A stretch of DNA of 64,000 bases from Mycobacterium europaeum (GTDB lineage Bacteria > Actinomycetota > Actinomycetes > Mycobacteriales > Mycobacteriaceae), in contig NZ_LQOU01000005.1 in NCBI RefSeq assembly GCF_002102155.1, positions 1 through 64,000 on the forward strand, in the 5' to 3' direction. This document shows positions 51,257 through 60,516 of the stretch, piece by piece. The notes beneath the pieces were generated by a model that worked only from the letters and a program-made list of their open reading frames with translations, was not told where the DNA came from and searched no databases. Every line of letters starts with the position of its first letter. Position 1 is the stretch's first letter. The translations under genes were made by a program, and so were the position numbers.

Positions 51257-52543
51257 TCAGCCACAACGCTGCGGACCGACGGCACGATCGCAACGTCCGG
51301 AACGGGCAAACTTTTCCAGCAGATCAACTGCGCGCCCGGCGCTCTCGGACGGTTTGCTCATCCGGCCGGAGATCTCGCGCGCACGAGCCGTGTACTCGGG
51401 GGCGAGGATCTTGCGCAGGTCCTTGACCAGCGTTTCGCGGGTGCTTGCCGAAAACCGCCGGGAAGTCCCCACCTTCAGTTGTTTGACGTGCGAGCCCCAG
51501 AACGGCTGGTCGCCTGCTGTCCACAGGATCAACGTCGGTATGCCGGCGCGCAGACCCGCGGCCGTGGTGCCCGAGCCACCGTGGTGAACGACCGCCCGGC
51601 AGGCGGGGAAGATCTTCGTGTAATTCACCACGCCCACCACTTTGACGTGGTCGGTCTGCGGTACGCCACTGAAGTCACTCCAGCCGGAGCAGACCAGCGC
51701 CCGCTCCCCCAGCTCCTCGCACGCCGCGCTGATCAGGGCGACGGTGTCCGCGGGGGACTCCGCGACCGGCATGCTGCCGAATCCGAAGCAGATCGGCGGC
51801 TTGCCCTTGGCGATCCAGGACAGCACCTCGTCGTCGACGTCGGTGGTCAACTCCATCGTCAGCGACCCCACGAACGGCCGTTGAGCACCCCATTTCGCCC
51901 ACTCGGCGGCCAGGCCGGGGAAACACACCTCGTCATAGGCCTGGATTTCCAGTGACCCGCGTTCGGCGATCCGGCGCGGCGAGGCGACCGTGGCGGTGAG
52001 CAGTCCGAGTTCACGGCGCTGCCGGTCCTCGGCCCTCTTGTTCATCCGCCAGCACATCCAGTCGTACACCGCCATCCCGGTACGGACCATCGGCCCGGGC
52101 AGCGCCGGAATCAGCTCGCCGTTGGGCCGCATCGGGATGTAATGCAGCGTGGCCATCGGAATGCGGTAGTAATCGGCGACGTTGATCGCCAGGTCCTGGT
52201 AGAGCTGGCCCGTGAAGATCAAATCGGCGCCCGCCCCGACCGACAGCAGTGACGCACTCATCTGTTGCCAGTTCCGCAGCACCGGTTCCCACGCGTCGCG
52301 CATCAGCTTGACGGGCCCCCGCACGAAATTCTTCCAGAAGTCGCGGATGAACTCGTCACTCCAGAAGTCGTGCATATCGGGTCCGTACCCGATGGCCGCG
52401 AGGCCCGCTTCCTCCGCGAGCTCAACAAGATTGGGCGGGACGGCCATCCGGACTTCATGCCCTCTGCGCGTCAGTTCCCGCCCTATAGCGAGGCACGGCT
52501 CGATGTCGCCGCGCGTCCCATAGCTTGCCACAGCAAATTTCAT
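51257..52543 (-). CDS. GT1-family GPL glycosyltransferase, copy 3
   Basis: A 428-aa GT-B enzyme: KFAVASYGTRGDIEPC, IQAYDEVCFPGLAAEWAK, VVHHGGSGTTAAGLRAGIP. ATG start after AAGG (spacing ~9). Together with the downstream TylF gene it mirrors the GT1/TylF pair at 52935-55146, suggesting a duplicated transferase-plus-methylase unit. Specific sugar not determinable. Confidence 0.88.
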   Translation of the reverse strand: MKFAVASYGTRGDIEPCLAIGRELTRRGHEVRMAVPPNLVELAEEAGLAAIGYGPDMHDFWSDEFIRDFWKNFVRGPVKLMRDAWEPVLRNWQQMSASLLSVGAGADLIFTGQLYQDLAINVADYYRIPMATLHYIPMRPNGELIPALPGPMVRTGMAVYDWMCWRMNKRAEDRQRRELGLLTATVASPRRIAERGSLEIQAYDEVCFPGLAAEWAKWGAQRPFVGSLTMELTTDVDDEVLSWIAKGKPPICFGFGSMPVAESPADTVALISAACEELGERALVCSGWSDFSGVPQTDHVKVVGVVNYTKIFPACRAVVHHGGSGTTAAGLRAGIPTLILWTAGDQPFWGSHVKQLKVGTSRRFSASTRETLVKDLRKILAPEYTARAREISGRMSKPSESAGRAVDLLEKFARSGRCDRAVGPQRCG

Positions 52544-52934
52544 CGCGTTGTAACCTTAATCACTTTTCCGCTGCGCGGGCAACACTTCGGAGTAGGGTCT
52601 TTCGGCCCTAATTTCAGTCTCTCCCTTCCCGATTGGGATTGACCGTTTTCGTTGCATGGCATGGGGAGTGAGGTTCCGCGAGCGGGCGAACCGGCAATTG
52701 TCACCGGGCGCCGTCGGGTGTGACGAAGCCAATACCATCGGCCTATCCCCCCGACCATTGGACTGTGACGACCTTTGACGGCTTGACGCGGCGCCCAGGC
52801 ATCGTCGGCTGACCAGATATCAGTCTGCCAGAAAGTGTGGTCGCGTGTCTCCAGAAGTGGAAAGTTGCGTGTCGCTCGCGTCGGGGTCAGGACGCTGACC
52901 GCACGGTACGCATTCGGGTTGTCGGATTTGCCGA
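52544..52934. other. Spacer between two GT1 genes
   Basis: About 390 bp. No gene, repeat or clear hairpin seen; short frames have no family match. Probably contains the promoter of copy 3. Confidence 0.4.
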
Positions 52935-54203
52935 TCAGGCGCGACTCCGGGAGCTGGCAAACTTCTCCACCACGTCGGCGGCCTTGACAACGCTTTCAGC
53001 GGGTTTGGTCATGTGCCGGGCGATCTCGCGCGCGCGCACGCCGTAATCCGGATCGAGTATCCGGCGCAGATCCGCCAACAGCGTTTCCCGGGTTGTGGCC
53101 GAAAACCGCCGTGTGGTACCGACTTTCAATCGTTTGAGCTGGGCTCCCCAGACGGTTTGATTGACATCCATCGAAAGGATCAGCGTCGGGACCCCGGCCC
53201 GCAGGCTTGCCGCCGTGGTGCCCGAGCCGCCATGGTGCACGACCGCGCGGCAGGCGGGAAAGACCGCCGCATAATTCACCGCGCCCACCACCTTGACGTG
53301 CGCAGGAAGTGTCACCTCGCTGAAATCGCTCCAACCGGCGCAAATCAGCGCGCGTTCGCCCAATTCCGCGCAGGCCGCACCGATCATTTCGACCGTGTCG
53401 ATCGGAGATTCAACCGGCATGCTGCCGAATCCGAAGCAAATCGGCGGCGTTCCCGCGGCGATCCATGACGCCACGTCGTCGTCGGCGCTGGTGGTCAATT
53501 CCATTGTCAGAGGGCCGACAAATGGCCGTAGGCCGTCCCATTTCGCCCATTCGGCCGCCAGCCCGGGAAAGCAAACCTCGTCATAGGCCTGGATTTCCAG
53601 TGATCCGCGCTGGGCAATCCGTCGCGGCGAGGGACCCGTCGCCCGGGGCAGCCCGAGTTCGCGGCGCTGCGCATCCTCGACCTTCTTGTTGAGGCGCCAA
53701 CTGAACCAGTCGAACGCCATCATCGCCGAGCGCCCCAACGGGGCCGGCAGCATCGAAACGGTCTGGCCGTTCGGCCGCATGGGCACGTGATGCAGCGTGG
53801 CCAACGGGATGTCGTAGTACTCCGCGACGTTGGCGGCGGGCTCCTGATAGCTTTGCCCGGCCAACAGCAGATCCGCACCCTCGGCAACCGACACCAGGGT
53901 CGCGTTCATCTGCACCCAGCACTGGTCGCTGAGGTCCCACATCTCGCGCCACATCGACCTCATCTCCCGGACCCGCCAGAAAGCGCCGAAGAATGACGTC
54001 CAGAAGTTGCGGTACAGGTCCAGCCACGCCTGCGATTCCAGCCCGTAAGGGACGGCCGCAAGCCCGGCCGATTCGGTGAAGGCGATCGAGTCCGGCGGGA
54101 CCGCCATGCGCACGTCGTGGCCCCGGCGGACCAATTCCCGGGCGACCACCACGGAAGGCTCGACATCGCCGCGAGTGCCATAGCTCGCCAGCACCAATTT
54201 CAT
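52935..54203 (-). CDS. GT1-family GPL glycosyltransferase, copy 4
   Basis: A 422-aa GT-B enzyme: KLVLASYGTRGDVEPS, IQAYDEVCFPGLAAEWAK, VVHHGGSGTTAASLRAGVP. ATG start after AAGGG. Lies 115 bp downstream of the TylF gene at 54319-55146. The four GT1 proteins are clear paralogues, and the set size suits a core with 6-deoxytalose, alaninol-linked rhamnose and at least one extending rhamnose. Confidence 0.88.
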   Translation of the reverse strand: MKLVLASYGTRGDVEPSVVVARELVRRGHDVRMAVPPDSIAFTESAGLAAVPYGLESQAWLDLYRNFWTSFFGAFWRVREMRSMWREMWDLSDQCWVQMNATLVSVAEGADLLLAGQSYQEPAANVAEYYDIPLATLHHVPMRPNGQTVSMLPAPLGRSAMMAFDWFSWRLNKKVEDAQRRELGLPRATGPSPRRIAQRGSLEIQAYDEVCFPGLAAEWAKWDGLRPFVGPLTMELTTSADDDVASWIAAGTPPICFGFGSMPVESPIDTVEMIGAACAELGERALICAGWSDFSEVTLPAHVKVVGAVNYAAVFPACRAVVHHGGSGTTAASLRAGVPTLILSMDVNQTVWGAQLKRLKVGTTRRFSATTRETLLADLRRILDPDYGVRAREIARHMTKPAESVVKAADVVEKFASSRSRA

Positions 54204-54318
54204 CGCGAATTCAAGCCCTTCACTCGTGCCGTCGGCGGCAATGATGCACCGACATCACCCTAAATATCGGCGAATGCCGGCATCGGTTCGGGCTAGTCGG
54301 CGACGGCTAAGCGGCCTG

Positions 54319-55146
54319 TCAATCCTTACGCCAGAGCACCCCGGTGCCGTCGATCTCGACGATCTCGGAGGTCACTCCGTGCTTGGCCCGGTAGTCCGTG
54401 ACAGCTTGCCGGCACGCGTCGATCGCGTGGTAGTCGTCGATGATGCAGAAGCCTCCGGGCGAGAGCCGCGGGTAGAGCGCATCAAGGCCTTGGATCGTCG
54501 ACTCGTACAGGTCGCCATCGAGCCGCAGCAGGGAGATGCGGTCGATCGGGGCGTCCTGCAGGGTGTCCTTGAACCAGCCGGGCAGAAAACGAACCTGGTC
54601 ATCCAGCAACCCGTACCGCTCGAAATTCGCCCTGACCTGAGCCTCCGACACGGCCAGCACGCCCGCGGCGTGGTGCAGCCGGATTCCCCTGTCCGCTTCG
54701 TAGTGCGCGGTGTCGGGCGGCGGAACCCCCTCGAATGAATCGGCCAGCCACACGCGTCGCGTCGTGTCGCCGTAGGCGCCCAGCACCGCACGCATCAGGA
54801 TCGACGCGCCGCCGCGCCACACCCCGCATTCGACCAAATCGCCGGGGATGTCCTCGCTCAGCACCGTCTCGACGCAGTGCTGCAGACTGGTCAGCCGCTC
54901 CATGCCGATCATGGTCAAGGCATCCGCGGGCCAATCAAGCCCCAGGCCGCGCGCATGCGGATTGAACGGGCGCTTGCGGACCAACATGAATTTGCGGGTG
55001 CTGAGCATCGGCCGTCCGAAGTAGTACCAACCGACGGGCACCAACTCGTCGCTGCCGTACCGGGTGAGGTTGCGGCGCAGCAAGTCGAGGTACGCCGATC
55101 GCGTGTCCACGAATGAAGATCGCATGCCGCGATCGGCAACGGTCAA
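54319..55146 (-). CDS. TylF/macrocin-type O-methyltransferase, copy B
   Basis: A 275-aa close paralogue of copy A: GDLVECGVWRGGASILMRAV, LRLDGDLYEST, IIDDYHAIDAC, and a nearly identical C-terminus HGVTSEIVEIDGTGVLWRK. Start taken at TTG after GGGGGGC, matching copy A; the frame stays open 16 codons further up. Expected to O-methylate a GPL sugar; two near-identical enzymes may act at different positions or residues. Confidence 0.87.
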   Translation of the reverse strand: MTVADRGMRSSFVDTRSAYLDLLRRNLTRYGSDELVPVGWYYFGRPMLSTRKFMLVRKRPFNPHARGLGLDWPADALTMIGMERLTSLQHCVETVLSEDIPGDLVECGVWRGGASILMRAVLGAYGDTTRRVWLADSFEGVPPPDTAHYEADRGIRLHHAAGVLAVSEAQVRANFERYGLLDDQVRFLPGWFKDTLQDAPIDRISLLRLDGDLYESTIQGLDALYPRLSPGGFCIIDDYHAIDACRQAVTDYRAKHGVTSEIVEIDGTGVLWRKD

Positions 55147-55313
55147 GACTGCCCCCCGGTTCGCACGAACTTTCTCCCATTGATCAGGCCCCAATCATAT
55201 GCTTCAGACGGTCGCCGCCCTGCCATCCAGAGTCACGCCGTTTGCTGGGTAGGCGGCCGATGCGGTCGGGCGCTTGTGGTTCTTGGCACGGCGGAGGCGG
55301 CTCTTTGGGCCGG

Positions 55314-56387
55314 TCAGCCGGAGGATTCGGACCGCTTGGCGATCCATTCGAGCAATGCGCGCAGACCGTCGTCGAGTGTCCACTTCGGGTGCCAATCCAG
55401 CTCGGTTTCGGCCTGCCCGATGTCGCAGCTGGCGGCGCGCACGTCACCGTCGCGGAATTTCGCGACCACGGTCGGGTTCGGCGCGTCGCACATGGCGGCG
55501 ACCTTGTTGGCCAATTCGTGAATGGTGGTCCCGTTGCCCGATCCGATGTCGACGCGGCGCGACTCGTTCGCGGGCCGCCGCACGGCCGCGTACAGCGCGT
55601 CGACGACGTCGTCGATGTAGACGAAATCGCGCACGATCCGGCCGTCTTCGTACACCTCCAGCGATTGGCCCTCGCGCGCCAACCGGGCGAACAGTGCGAC
55701 GATTCCGGTGTACGAATTCGTCAGTGACTGGCCCGGGCCGTATACGTTCTGGAGCCGGAGCACGCTGACATTGGCGTCGTGCGCGGCCGCCCAGGCCGCC
55801 AGCAGATGCTCCTGGGCGAGCTTGGTGGCGGCGTACACGTTGGTTGGCCGGGGTTCCGTTCCGCTCGCGCAGCTCGGCAGCGGCACCGCAGGTTCACCGT
55901 CGGGTCCCAGGGGGTCCCACTGGCCGGCCACGAGCTGCGCGTGGCTGCGCGGCCGCGGATAGAAGACATGGGCGCCGGCCTGCCACGCACCTTCGCCGTA
56001 CACCGCCCGCGACGACGCCAGTACGAGCTGGTCGGGAACGATTCCGGAGCGGCTCAAGGCGTCGAGCAGCTGGGTGGTGCCCACCACGTTCACCGAACCG
56101 TGGCGCGTGGCTTCCGACAGGGACTGCGCGGTTCCGGTCTCGGCCGCCAAGTGGACGATCTGCGACGGCCGACACAAGCGCAGCACCGCGTCCCAATCGG
56201 GGGCGTGAGTGACGTCGCCGGTGAACAACCGCACCGTCGGCGGCAGGTCGATCGGCCGGCCTGCCCCGTGCACCTGCGGGTGCAAGACATCCATCACCGC
56301 GACGTCGTAACCGTCCAAGACGAGACGGTGCGAGAGCGCCGACCCGATAAACCCCGCCCCTCCGGTGATGAGCACGGAAGCTGACAA
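55314..56387 (-). CDS. dTDP-L-rhamnose 4-epimerase-like SDR enzyme (dTDP-6-deoxy-L-talose supply)
   Basis: A 357-aa extended SDR protein: SVLITGGAGFIGSALSHRL, DVLHPQVHG, HLAAETGTAQS, ASSRAVYGEG, YAATK, and LRLQNVYGPGQSLTNSYTG. The combination of PQVHG, SSRAVYGEG and NVYGPGQSL is typical of WbiB-like dTDP-L-rhamnose 4-epimerases. 6-Deoxy-L-talose is the invariant sugar on allo-Thr of GPLs, which fits. Start taken at TTG behind GGGAGG, because the family match starts there. A related 4-keto-reductase cannot be ruled out. Confidence 0.8.
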   Translation of the reverse strand: MSASVLITGGAGFIGSALSHRLVLDGYDVAVMDVLHPQVHGAGRPIDLPPTVRLFTGDVTHAPDWDAVLRLCRPSQIVHLAAETGTAQSLSEATRHGSVNVVGTTQLLDALSRSGIVPDQLVLASSRAVYGEGAWQAGAHVFYPRPRSHAQLVAGQWDPLGPDGEPAVPLPSCASGTEPRPTNVYAATKLAQEHLLAAWAAAHDANVSVLRLQNVYGPGQSLTNSYTGIVALFARLAREGQSLEVYEDGRIVRDFVYIDDVVDALYAAVRRPANESRRVDIGSGNGTTIHELANKVAAMCDAPNPTVVAKFRDGDVRAASCDIGQAETELDWHPKWTLDDGLRALLEWIAKRSESSG

Positions 56388-56506
56388 GAGCCGGGACCTC
56401 CCATTGGTCTGCAGGTAGGAGAGCAAGTTCCCGCGATCGCGGTCCGGTCGATCATATCGGGCGCTCACTCGCGGTCACCGGGATTGCCGATCCCGGCCCG
56501 CAACCG

Positions 56507-57538
56507 CTAGGCCCAAGTGCCCCTGCGCCGGTGAGCCATGGCGAGCACCTCCATCACCGGCCCGGCAATCACCGGCGGGAAGACGCGAAACAGCATGCTG
56601 CCGGACAAGCCGTGAAAATCTTGGAACGCCTGACGGAAATCGCGCTCGCATGCCCGGTAGGACCCGAAGACGCGATCCATGGTGAGCGTGTCCACGGGCT
56701 CGTCCAACGCCGCCGCGGACATTGTCTCGTAGATTGCGGAAACCCAGTCGGTGCCAAAAAGATCCGCCACCGGACCGCAGTGTCGTTGGCGTCGCAGATC
56801 GGGCCGCAGGAAGTCCTCGACCGCCTGCTCTTCCTCGGCGCTCAATTCGTCGGGGAGCGTCACCGAGATGCGCTTCATCTCGCGTCGCCAGTCGTCGAGC
56901 AGGTTGGCGTACTCGACGAACACCCGCGGCACCCCGCGCGTGTGGCGTTCGGCCAGCAGGTTGTATTTCACCCAGATCGCGCTGGCGAGCGCCGCAGACA
57001 CTCGCCAGGACGCCGCGATCGACTTGATGACTTCCTGCGGCTGGCGCACCGCGATGACGGCCGCTATATCGAACCCGGCGATGCGTGCCGCCTCGAACCA
57101 CAGGTCGGACAATGTGGTGATCCGGGGTTCCTTGATCACCACGAGCGGCGCCGCCGGCAGCTTGGTGAGGTAGTCGCCGATCTTGGCGATGTGGGCGGCC
57201 CGCTCCTGCTGGCTGGGGCCGGCGTCGTCCGGCAAGCACAGCGCCGGGTCGTACCAGTTGCTGCCGTTGCGCCGCAGGATGGACTCGTTGAGCGTGATGG
57301 CGGCCCGCGGCTCCCAATAGCCCATCGGGTTGTTGGCGTCCGCGCCCAGCATCCCGGCCGGAAGCGTGCAGCCGCACAGCGAGAGGACCCGAGTGATCGC
57401 CGACGTCCCCGACCGTTGGGGGCCCAACACGAAGACGATGACCGGGCGCTTCGCGGTTCCGGGACGGACCGAACTTTCCTGACGACGGGCGGCGTGGTGA
57501 GTAGCTGCAGCAAATTTGGCGATCCGGGCAGATCTCAT
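56507..57538 (-). CDS. Sulfotransferase-like protein, copy 1
   Basis: A 343-aa protein with a P-loop-like VLGPQRSGTSAITRVLSL (~residues 37-54) matching the 5'-phosphosulfate-binding loop of PAPS sulfotransferases, VVIKEPR, AVIAVRQPQEVI (a possible 3'-phosphate-binding arginine), and RVFVEYANLLDDWR. Close paralogue of the next gene. Start taken at ATG (MRSARIAKF) with AAAGG upstream at long spacing; the frame is open 29 codons further. Probably sulfates a glycolipid, with GPL the obvious candidate; sulfated GPLs are known in M. fortuitum and some M. avium. Substrate not proven. Confidence 0.78.
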   Translation of the reverse strand: MRSARIAKFAAATHHAARRQESSVRPGTAKRPVIVFVLGPQRSGTSAITRVLSLCGCTLPAGMLGADANNPMGYWEPRAAITLNESILRRNGSNWYDPALCLPDDAGPSQQERAAHIAKIGDYLTKLPAAPLVVIKEPRITTLSDLWFEAARIAGFDIAAVIAVRQPQEVIKSIAASWRVSAALASAIWVKYNLLAERHTRGVPRVFVEYANLLDDWRREMKRISVTLPDELSAEEEQAVEDFLRPDLRRQRHCGPVADLFGTDWVSAIYETMSAAALDEPVDTLTMDRVFGSYRACERDFRQAFQDFHGLSGSMLFRVFPPVIAGPVMEVLAMAHRRRGTWA

Positions 57539-57908
57539 CGAAAACGCAAACCTTTCGGTGCACCTGGCTATTTCGTTGTCGCCCATGAATTGCCGATTGC
57601 ACGCACATTTAGAACTTCGACGCACAGCAACGCCGCCACAGTCGAGACCGTCTTACCCGGTGTGCACTACGACGTCGAGACGAAACTCGAGCCACCCCAA
57701 CGTCTTTGGCACAAAGACGGCACCGTCCCCCTGCACCTCCTGCGGGATCAGGCTCTCCCCTGACGAGCGAATGATCGGATCATGGTGCGTTGAATACTTT
57801 AGCGCGAGTGCAACTAGCGGGACAGCGCTTTTGCGTATTTGTTGTATTGACTTCACATTTAAATGACCCGGGCGAGTCCACCCGGCGGGAGAAGGGAGCC
57901 GTCGGCGC
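57539..57908. other. Spacer between the two sulfotransferase-like genes
   Basis: About 370 bp, AT-richer than the genes. No reading frame with family features and no clear repeat; presumably the promoter of copy 1 lies here. Confidence 0.4.
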
Positions 57909-58928
57909 CTAGGCCCAGGTCCCCTTGCGCCGGTGCGCCATCGCGATGACCTCGAGCACCGGCTTCACGAGGGACGGCCGCAGCAGCCTGGCCGTGAGGC
58001 TGCTGGAATGGCTGCGAGCGTCTTCCAGCGCGATTCGGAAGTCATGCTCACTGGCCCGGTAGGCCTCGAACACACGGTCCAGCGTCGCCACGTCCGGCGG
58101 CCCGTCCAGCGCGGCCGCGTGCATCGCCCCGTAGACCGCCGACATCCAGTCGGCGCCGAAGCGATCGATGACCGGGCCAGTGTCCCGGTTGCGCCGCAGA
58201 TCAGGCGTGAGAAATTCATCGACTGCGCCTTCGTCCTCGGCGCGGAGGTCGATCTCCAGCGCGGAGGCAACCCGTCCCACCTCGCGGCGCCAGTTCTCCA
58301 GGAGCCGCGTGTACTCGACGAAGACCCGCGGCACGCCACGCGAGTGGCGCTCGGCCAGCAGATTTCCCTTCAGCCACAGGGCACTCGCGAGCTCCGGCGA
58401 CGCCCCGGTGGCCTTCCCGAGCGACGCGATCACCTCCTGCGGGTGGCGCACCGCGATCACGACGGCGACGTCGAAACCCGCCTCGCGCGCCGCCTCCAAC
58501 CACATCTCCCAGAGCACCACGATTTGCAGGTCCTTGATGACCAGCAGCGGCGCGTCCGGCAGCGACCTGAGGTAAGCCTCGATGTCGGCGGTGCACGCCG
58601 CCCGCTCCGCCGCGGTGAAGGCGCCTTGCTCCAGCACACGCAGCGACGGGTCCCACCAAGCGCTGCCGCGGCGCTCCAGGATCGACCTGTTGAGCAGGAG
58701 CGATGCGCGCGGCTCCCAGTAGCCGCGCTGGTTGGTTTCGTCGGCCCCCATCATTCCCGCCGGGAGCGTGGCACCGCATAAGGAAAGGACCCGGGTGAGC
58801 GCCGACGTCCCCGACCGCCCCATCCCCAGGACGAACACAGCGAGGGGGCGCGTCGCGGCCGAACGCTCGAGCAGATTACCGGTGCCGGCAAAGCTCTCGG
58901 CGGGTCGAGTCATGCGGGCCCGTTTCAT
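57909..58928 (-). CDS. Sulfotransferase-like protein, copy 2
   Basis: A 339-aa paralogue of copy 1: VLGMGRSGTSALTRVLSL (~33-50), LPAGMMGADETNQRGYWEPR, LVIKDLQ, VVIAVRHPQEVI, RVFVEYTRLLENWR, and the shared C-terminal AMAHRRKGTWA. The P-loop here reads GMGRSGT rather than GPQRSGT. ATG start after GAAAGG. The tandem pair sits between the GPL sugar genes and the lipL-mut housekeeping block. Confidence 0.78.
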   Translation of the reverse strand: MKRARMTRPAESFAGTGNLLERSAATRPLAVFVLGMGRSGTSALTRVLSLCGATLPAGMMGADETNQRGYWEPRASLLLNRSILERRGSAWWDPSLRVLEQGAFTAAERAACTADIEAYLRSLPDAPLLVIKDLQIVVLWEMWLEAAREAGFDVAVVIAVRHPQEVIASLGKATGASPELASALWLKGNLLAERHSRGVPRVFVEYTRLLENWRREVGRVASALEIDLRAEDEGAVDEFLTPDLRRNRDTGPVIDRFGADWMSAVYGAMHAAALDGPPDVATLDRVFEAYRASEHDFRIALEDARSHSSSLTARLLRPSLVKPVLEVIAMAHRRKGTWA

Positions 58929-59167
58929 CCTGCTTCAGCCTTTCAAGTCGTGCGCGTCATCGACGCCAGGTCTATCGCGGGATTATTACCGATTCTTTGA
59001 CTTTGCAGGCCGGTTCGATGAAACACATATCAACTACGTAAAGACCGCGTAGACCAGGATTAATCGGACCGCTTAGCAACCCGGCTGAGCTGGACTTTTC
59101 CGGTGTCCGCCACCGCGATGCTGCGCTTGAGCGCGGTCCGCGCAACCGCGCGCGAACGTTTGCCGGG

Positions 59168-60454
59168 TCAGCCGGCGACGGCTCCCGGCTGGAAGTACGG
59201 CGCCCCGAATTCGGTCACCGGTTCGAAGCCGCGCTTGCGTGCCTTCTCGGCGGCGTTGCGTATCAGCGCGTAGAGCGCAACGAAGGCCGCGTGATCGGTC
59301 ATCACGAACGGCGTCAGCAGCCGGTTGTGCACCAGCGAGAACGCCAGCCCGCTCGGGGGGTCCGTCCAGCCGAGCGAGCCGCCGAGCCCGACATGGCCGA
59401 AGCCGGGCATCACGTTGCCGATCGGCAGGCTGTGATAGCCCAGGTGGAATGCCAATGGCATGAACAGGTTTCGGTCCGGCCGCAGGCTGCGTCGGCCCGT
59501 CAGGCCGGCGACCATCTCCCTGGACAGGAACCGGATGCCGTCGACCTCGCCGCCGTTGGCGATGGCCCCGTACATCCGCGCCAGCCCGCGGGCCGTCGCC
59601 ACCCCGTTGGCGGCCGGGATCTCGGCGTCCAGCAGGGGCGTGTCGCCCTGCACGGCGGCCACCATGCCCGGAAAGTACATGGACCGGAAACCGCCGGACA
59701 GCTCGTTGGCCACCTTGCGCGTCACGCAGCTGAGCAGCGGGTTCCGCACCAGGTTCTGCGGCGCGATGATCTCGGCGACCCGGGTCGGCGCACCGGCCGG
59801 CGGGCGCCCCAGGTAGAGCCCGTCGGTCCCCAGCGGCTCCGCGAGCTCCTCGCGGATCAGCGCCCGCATGCCCTTGCCGGTCACGCCCCGGGCGAGGCCG
59901 GACATCAGCCAGCCGAAGGTCAGCGCGTGATAGGCCGACTTGCCCAGCAGCCGCCCCGGCGCCGCCGCGGCCAGGCGCTCTTCCATGACCACGTGGTCCA
60001 GCAGGTCTTCGCTGCGGGCACCGCGCAGGCCCGACAGGCCGGCGGCGTGCCTCATCACGTCGCGCACGGTGAGGTTGGCCTTGCCGTTGGCCCCGAACTC
60101 CGGCCAGTACTCCGCGACGGGCGCCTCGTAGTCGACCAGCCCGCGGTCGGCGAGCCGGTGAATCACGGTGGCGGCCATGCCCTTCGTCGCCGAGAAGACC
60201 ATCGGCGCGCTGTCGGCCGACCACGGCCGGTCACCGCCCCGGTCGGACCACCCGGTCCAGACGTCGACGACGGGCCGGCCGTCGAGATACACCGCCAGCG
60301 CACCGCCGCCGAACCGACGGGCGGGGAACATGGTCGAAAAGCTTCGAACGACGCATCCGAAGTGTGAGTCCGCCGCGCCGGACACACGGTGACCTGCGTC
60401 AAGGTCATCGTGGACAGGGACCGCGCGGCGATCGACTCGGGCTTCCACCGTCAC
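59168..60454 (-). CDS. lipL: LipL-like serine beta-lactamase-fold esterase
   Basis: A 428-aa protein with the class C beta-lactamase/esterase nucleophile motif SATK at residues 88-91 (context MVFSATKGM) and a conserved HLGYH/GFGHVGLGGSLGW region near the C-terminus, replacing the usual KTG element. Closely matches M. tuberculosis LipL (Rv1497) in sequence and in being next to the mut genes. Presumed lipid esterase. GTG start chosen by similarity of the N-terminus (ACV/RR-type AVPVHDD segment); ribosome-binding site weak. Confidence 0.88.
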   Translation of the reverse strand: MTVEARVDRRAVPVHDDLDAGHRVSGAADSHFGCVVRSFSTMFPARRFGGGALAVYLDGRPVVDVWTGWSDRGGDRPWSADSAPMVFSATKGMAATVIHRLADRGLVDYEAPVAEYWPEFGANGKANLTVRDVMRHAAGLSGLRGARSEDLLDHVVMEERLAAAAPGRLLGKSAYHALTFGWLMSGLARGVTGKGMRALIREELAEPLGTDGLYLGRPPAGAPTRVAEIIAPQNLVRNPLLSCVTRKVANELSGGFRSMYFPGMVAAVQGDTPLLDAEIPAANGVATARGLARMYGAIANGGEVDGIRFLSREMVAGLTGRRSLRPDRNLFMPLAFHLGYHSLPIGNVMPGFGHVGLGGSLGWTDPPSGLAFSLVHNRLLTPFVMTDHAAFVALYALIRNAAEKARKRGFEPVTEFGAPYFQPGAVAG

Positions 60455-60468
60455 AATTTCGAATTTAC

Positions 60469-60501
60469 TTCGATTTCACACCTTCCCGGAGCGAAATCGA
60501 A
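60469..60501 (-). terminator. Inverted repeat between meaB and lipL, possible terminator
   Basis: TTCGATTTC and GAAATCGAA form a perfect 9-bp stem with a 15-nt loop, 16 bp past the meaB stop on the minus strand. No U-tract follows, so an attenuator or binding site is also possible. Confidence 0.4.
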
Positions 60502-60516
60502 TTGTTTATCTATCCG

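Noticed and set aside
56475..57608. 377-codon minus-strand frame overlapping sulfotransferase copy 1
   Set aside because: The P-loop and paralogy to the neighbouring gene are in the other frame.
59073..60224. 383-codon minus-strand frame overlapping lipL
   Set aside because: Low-complexity translation; the overlapping frame carries the LipL motifs.
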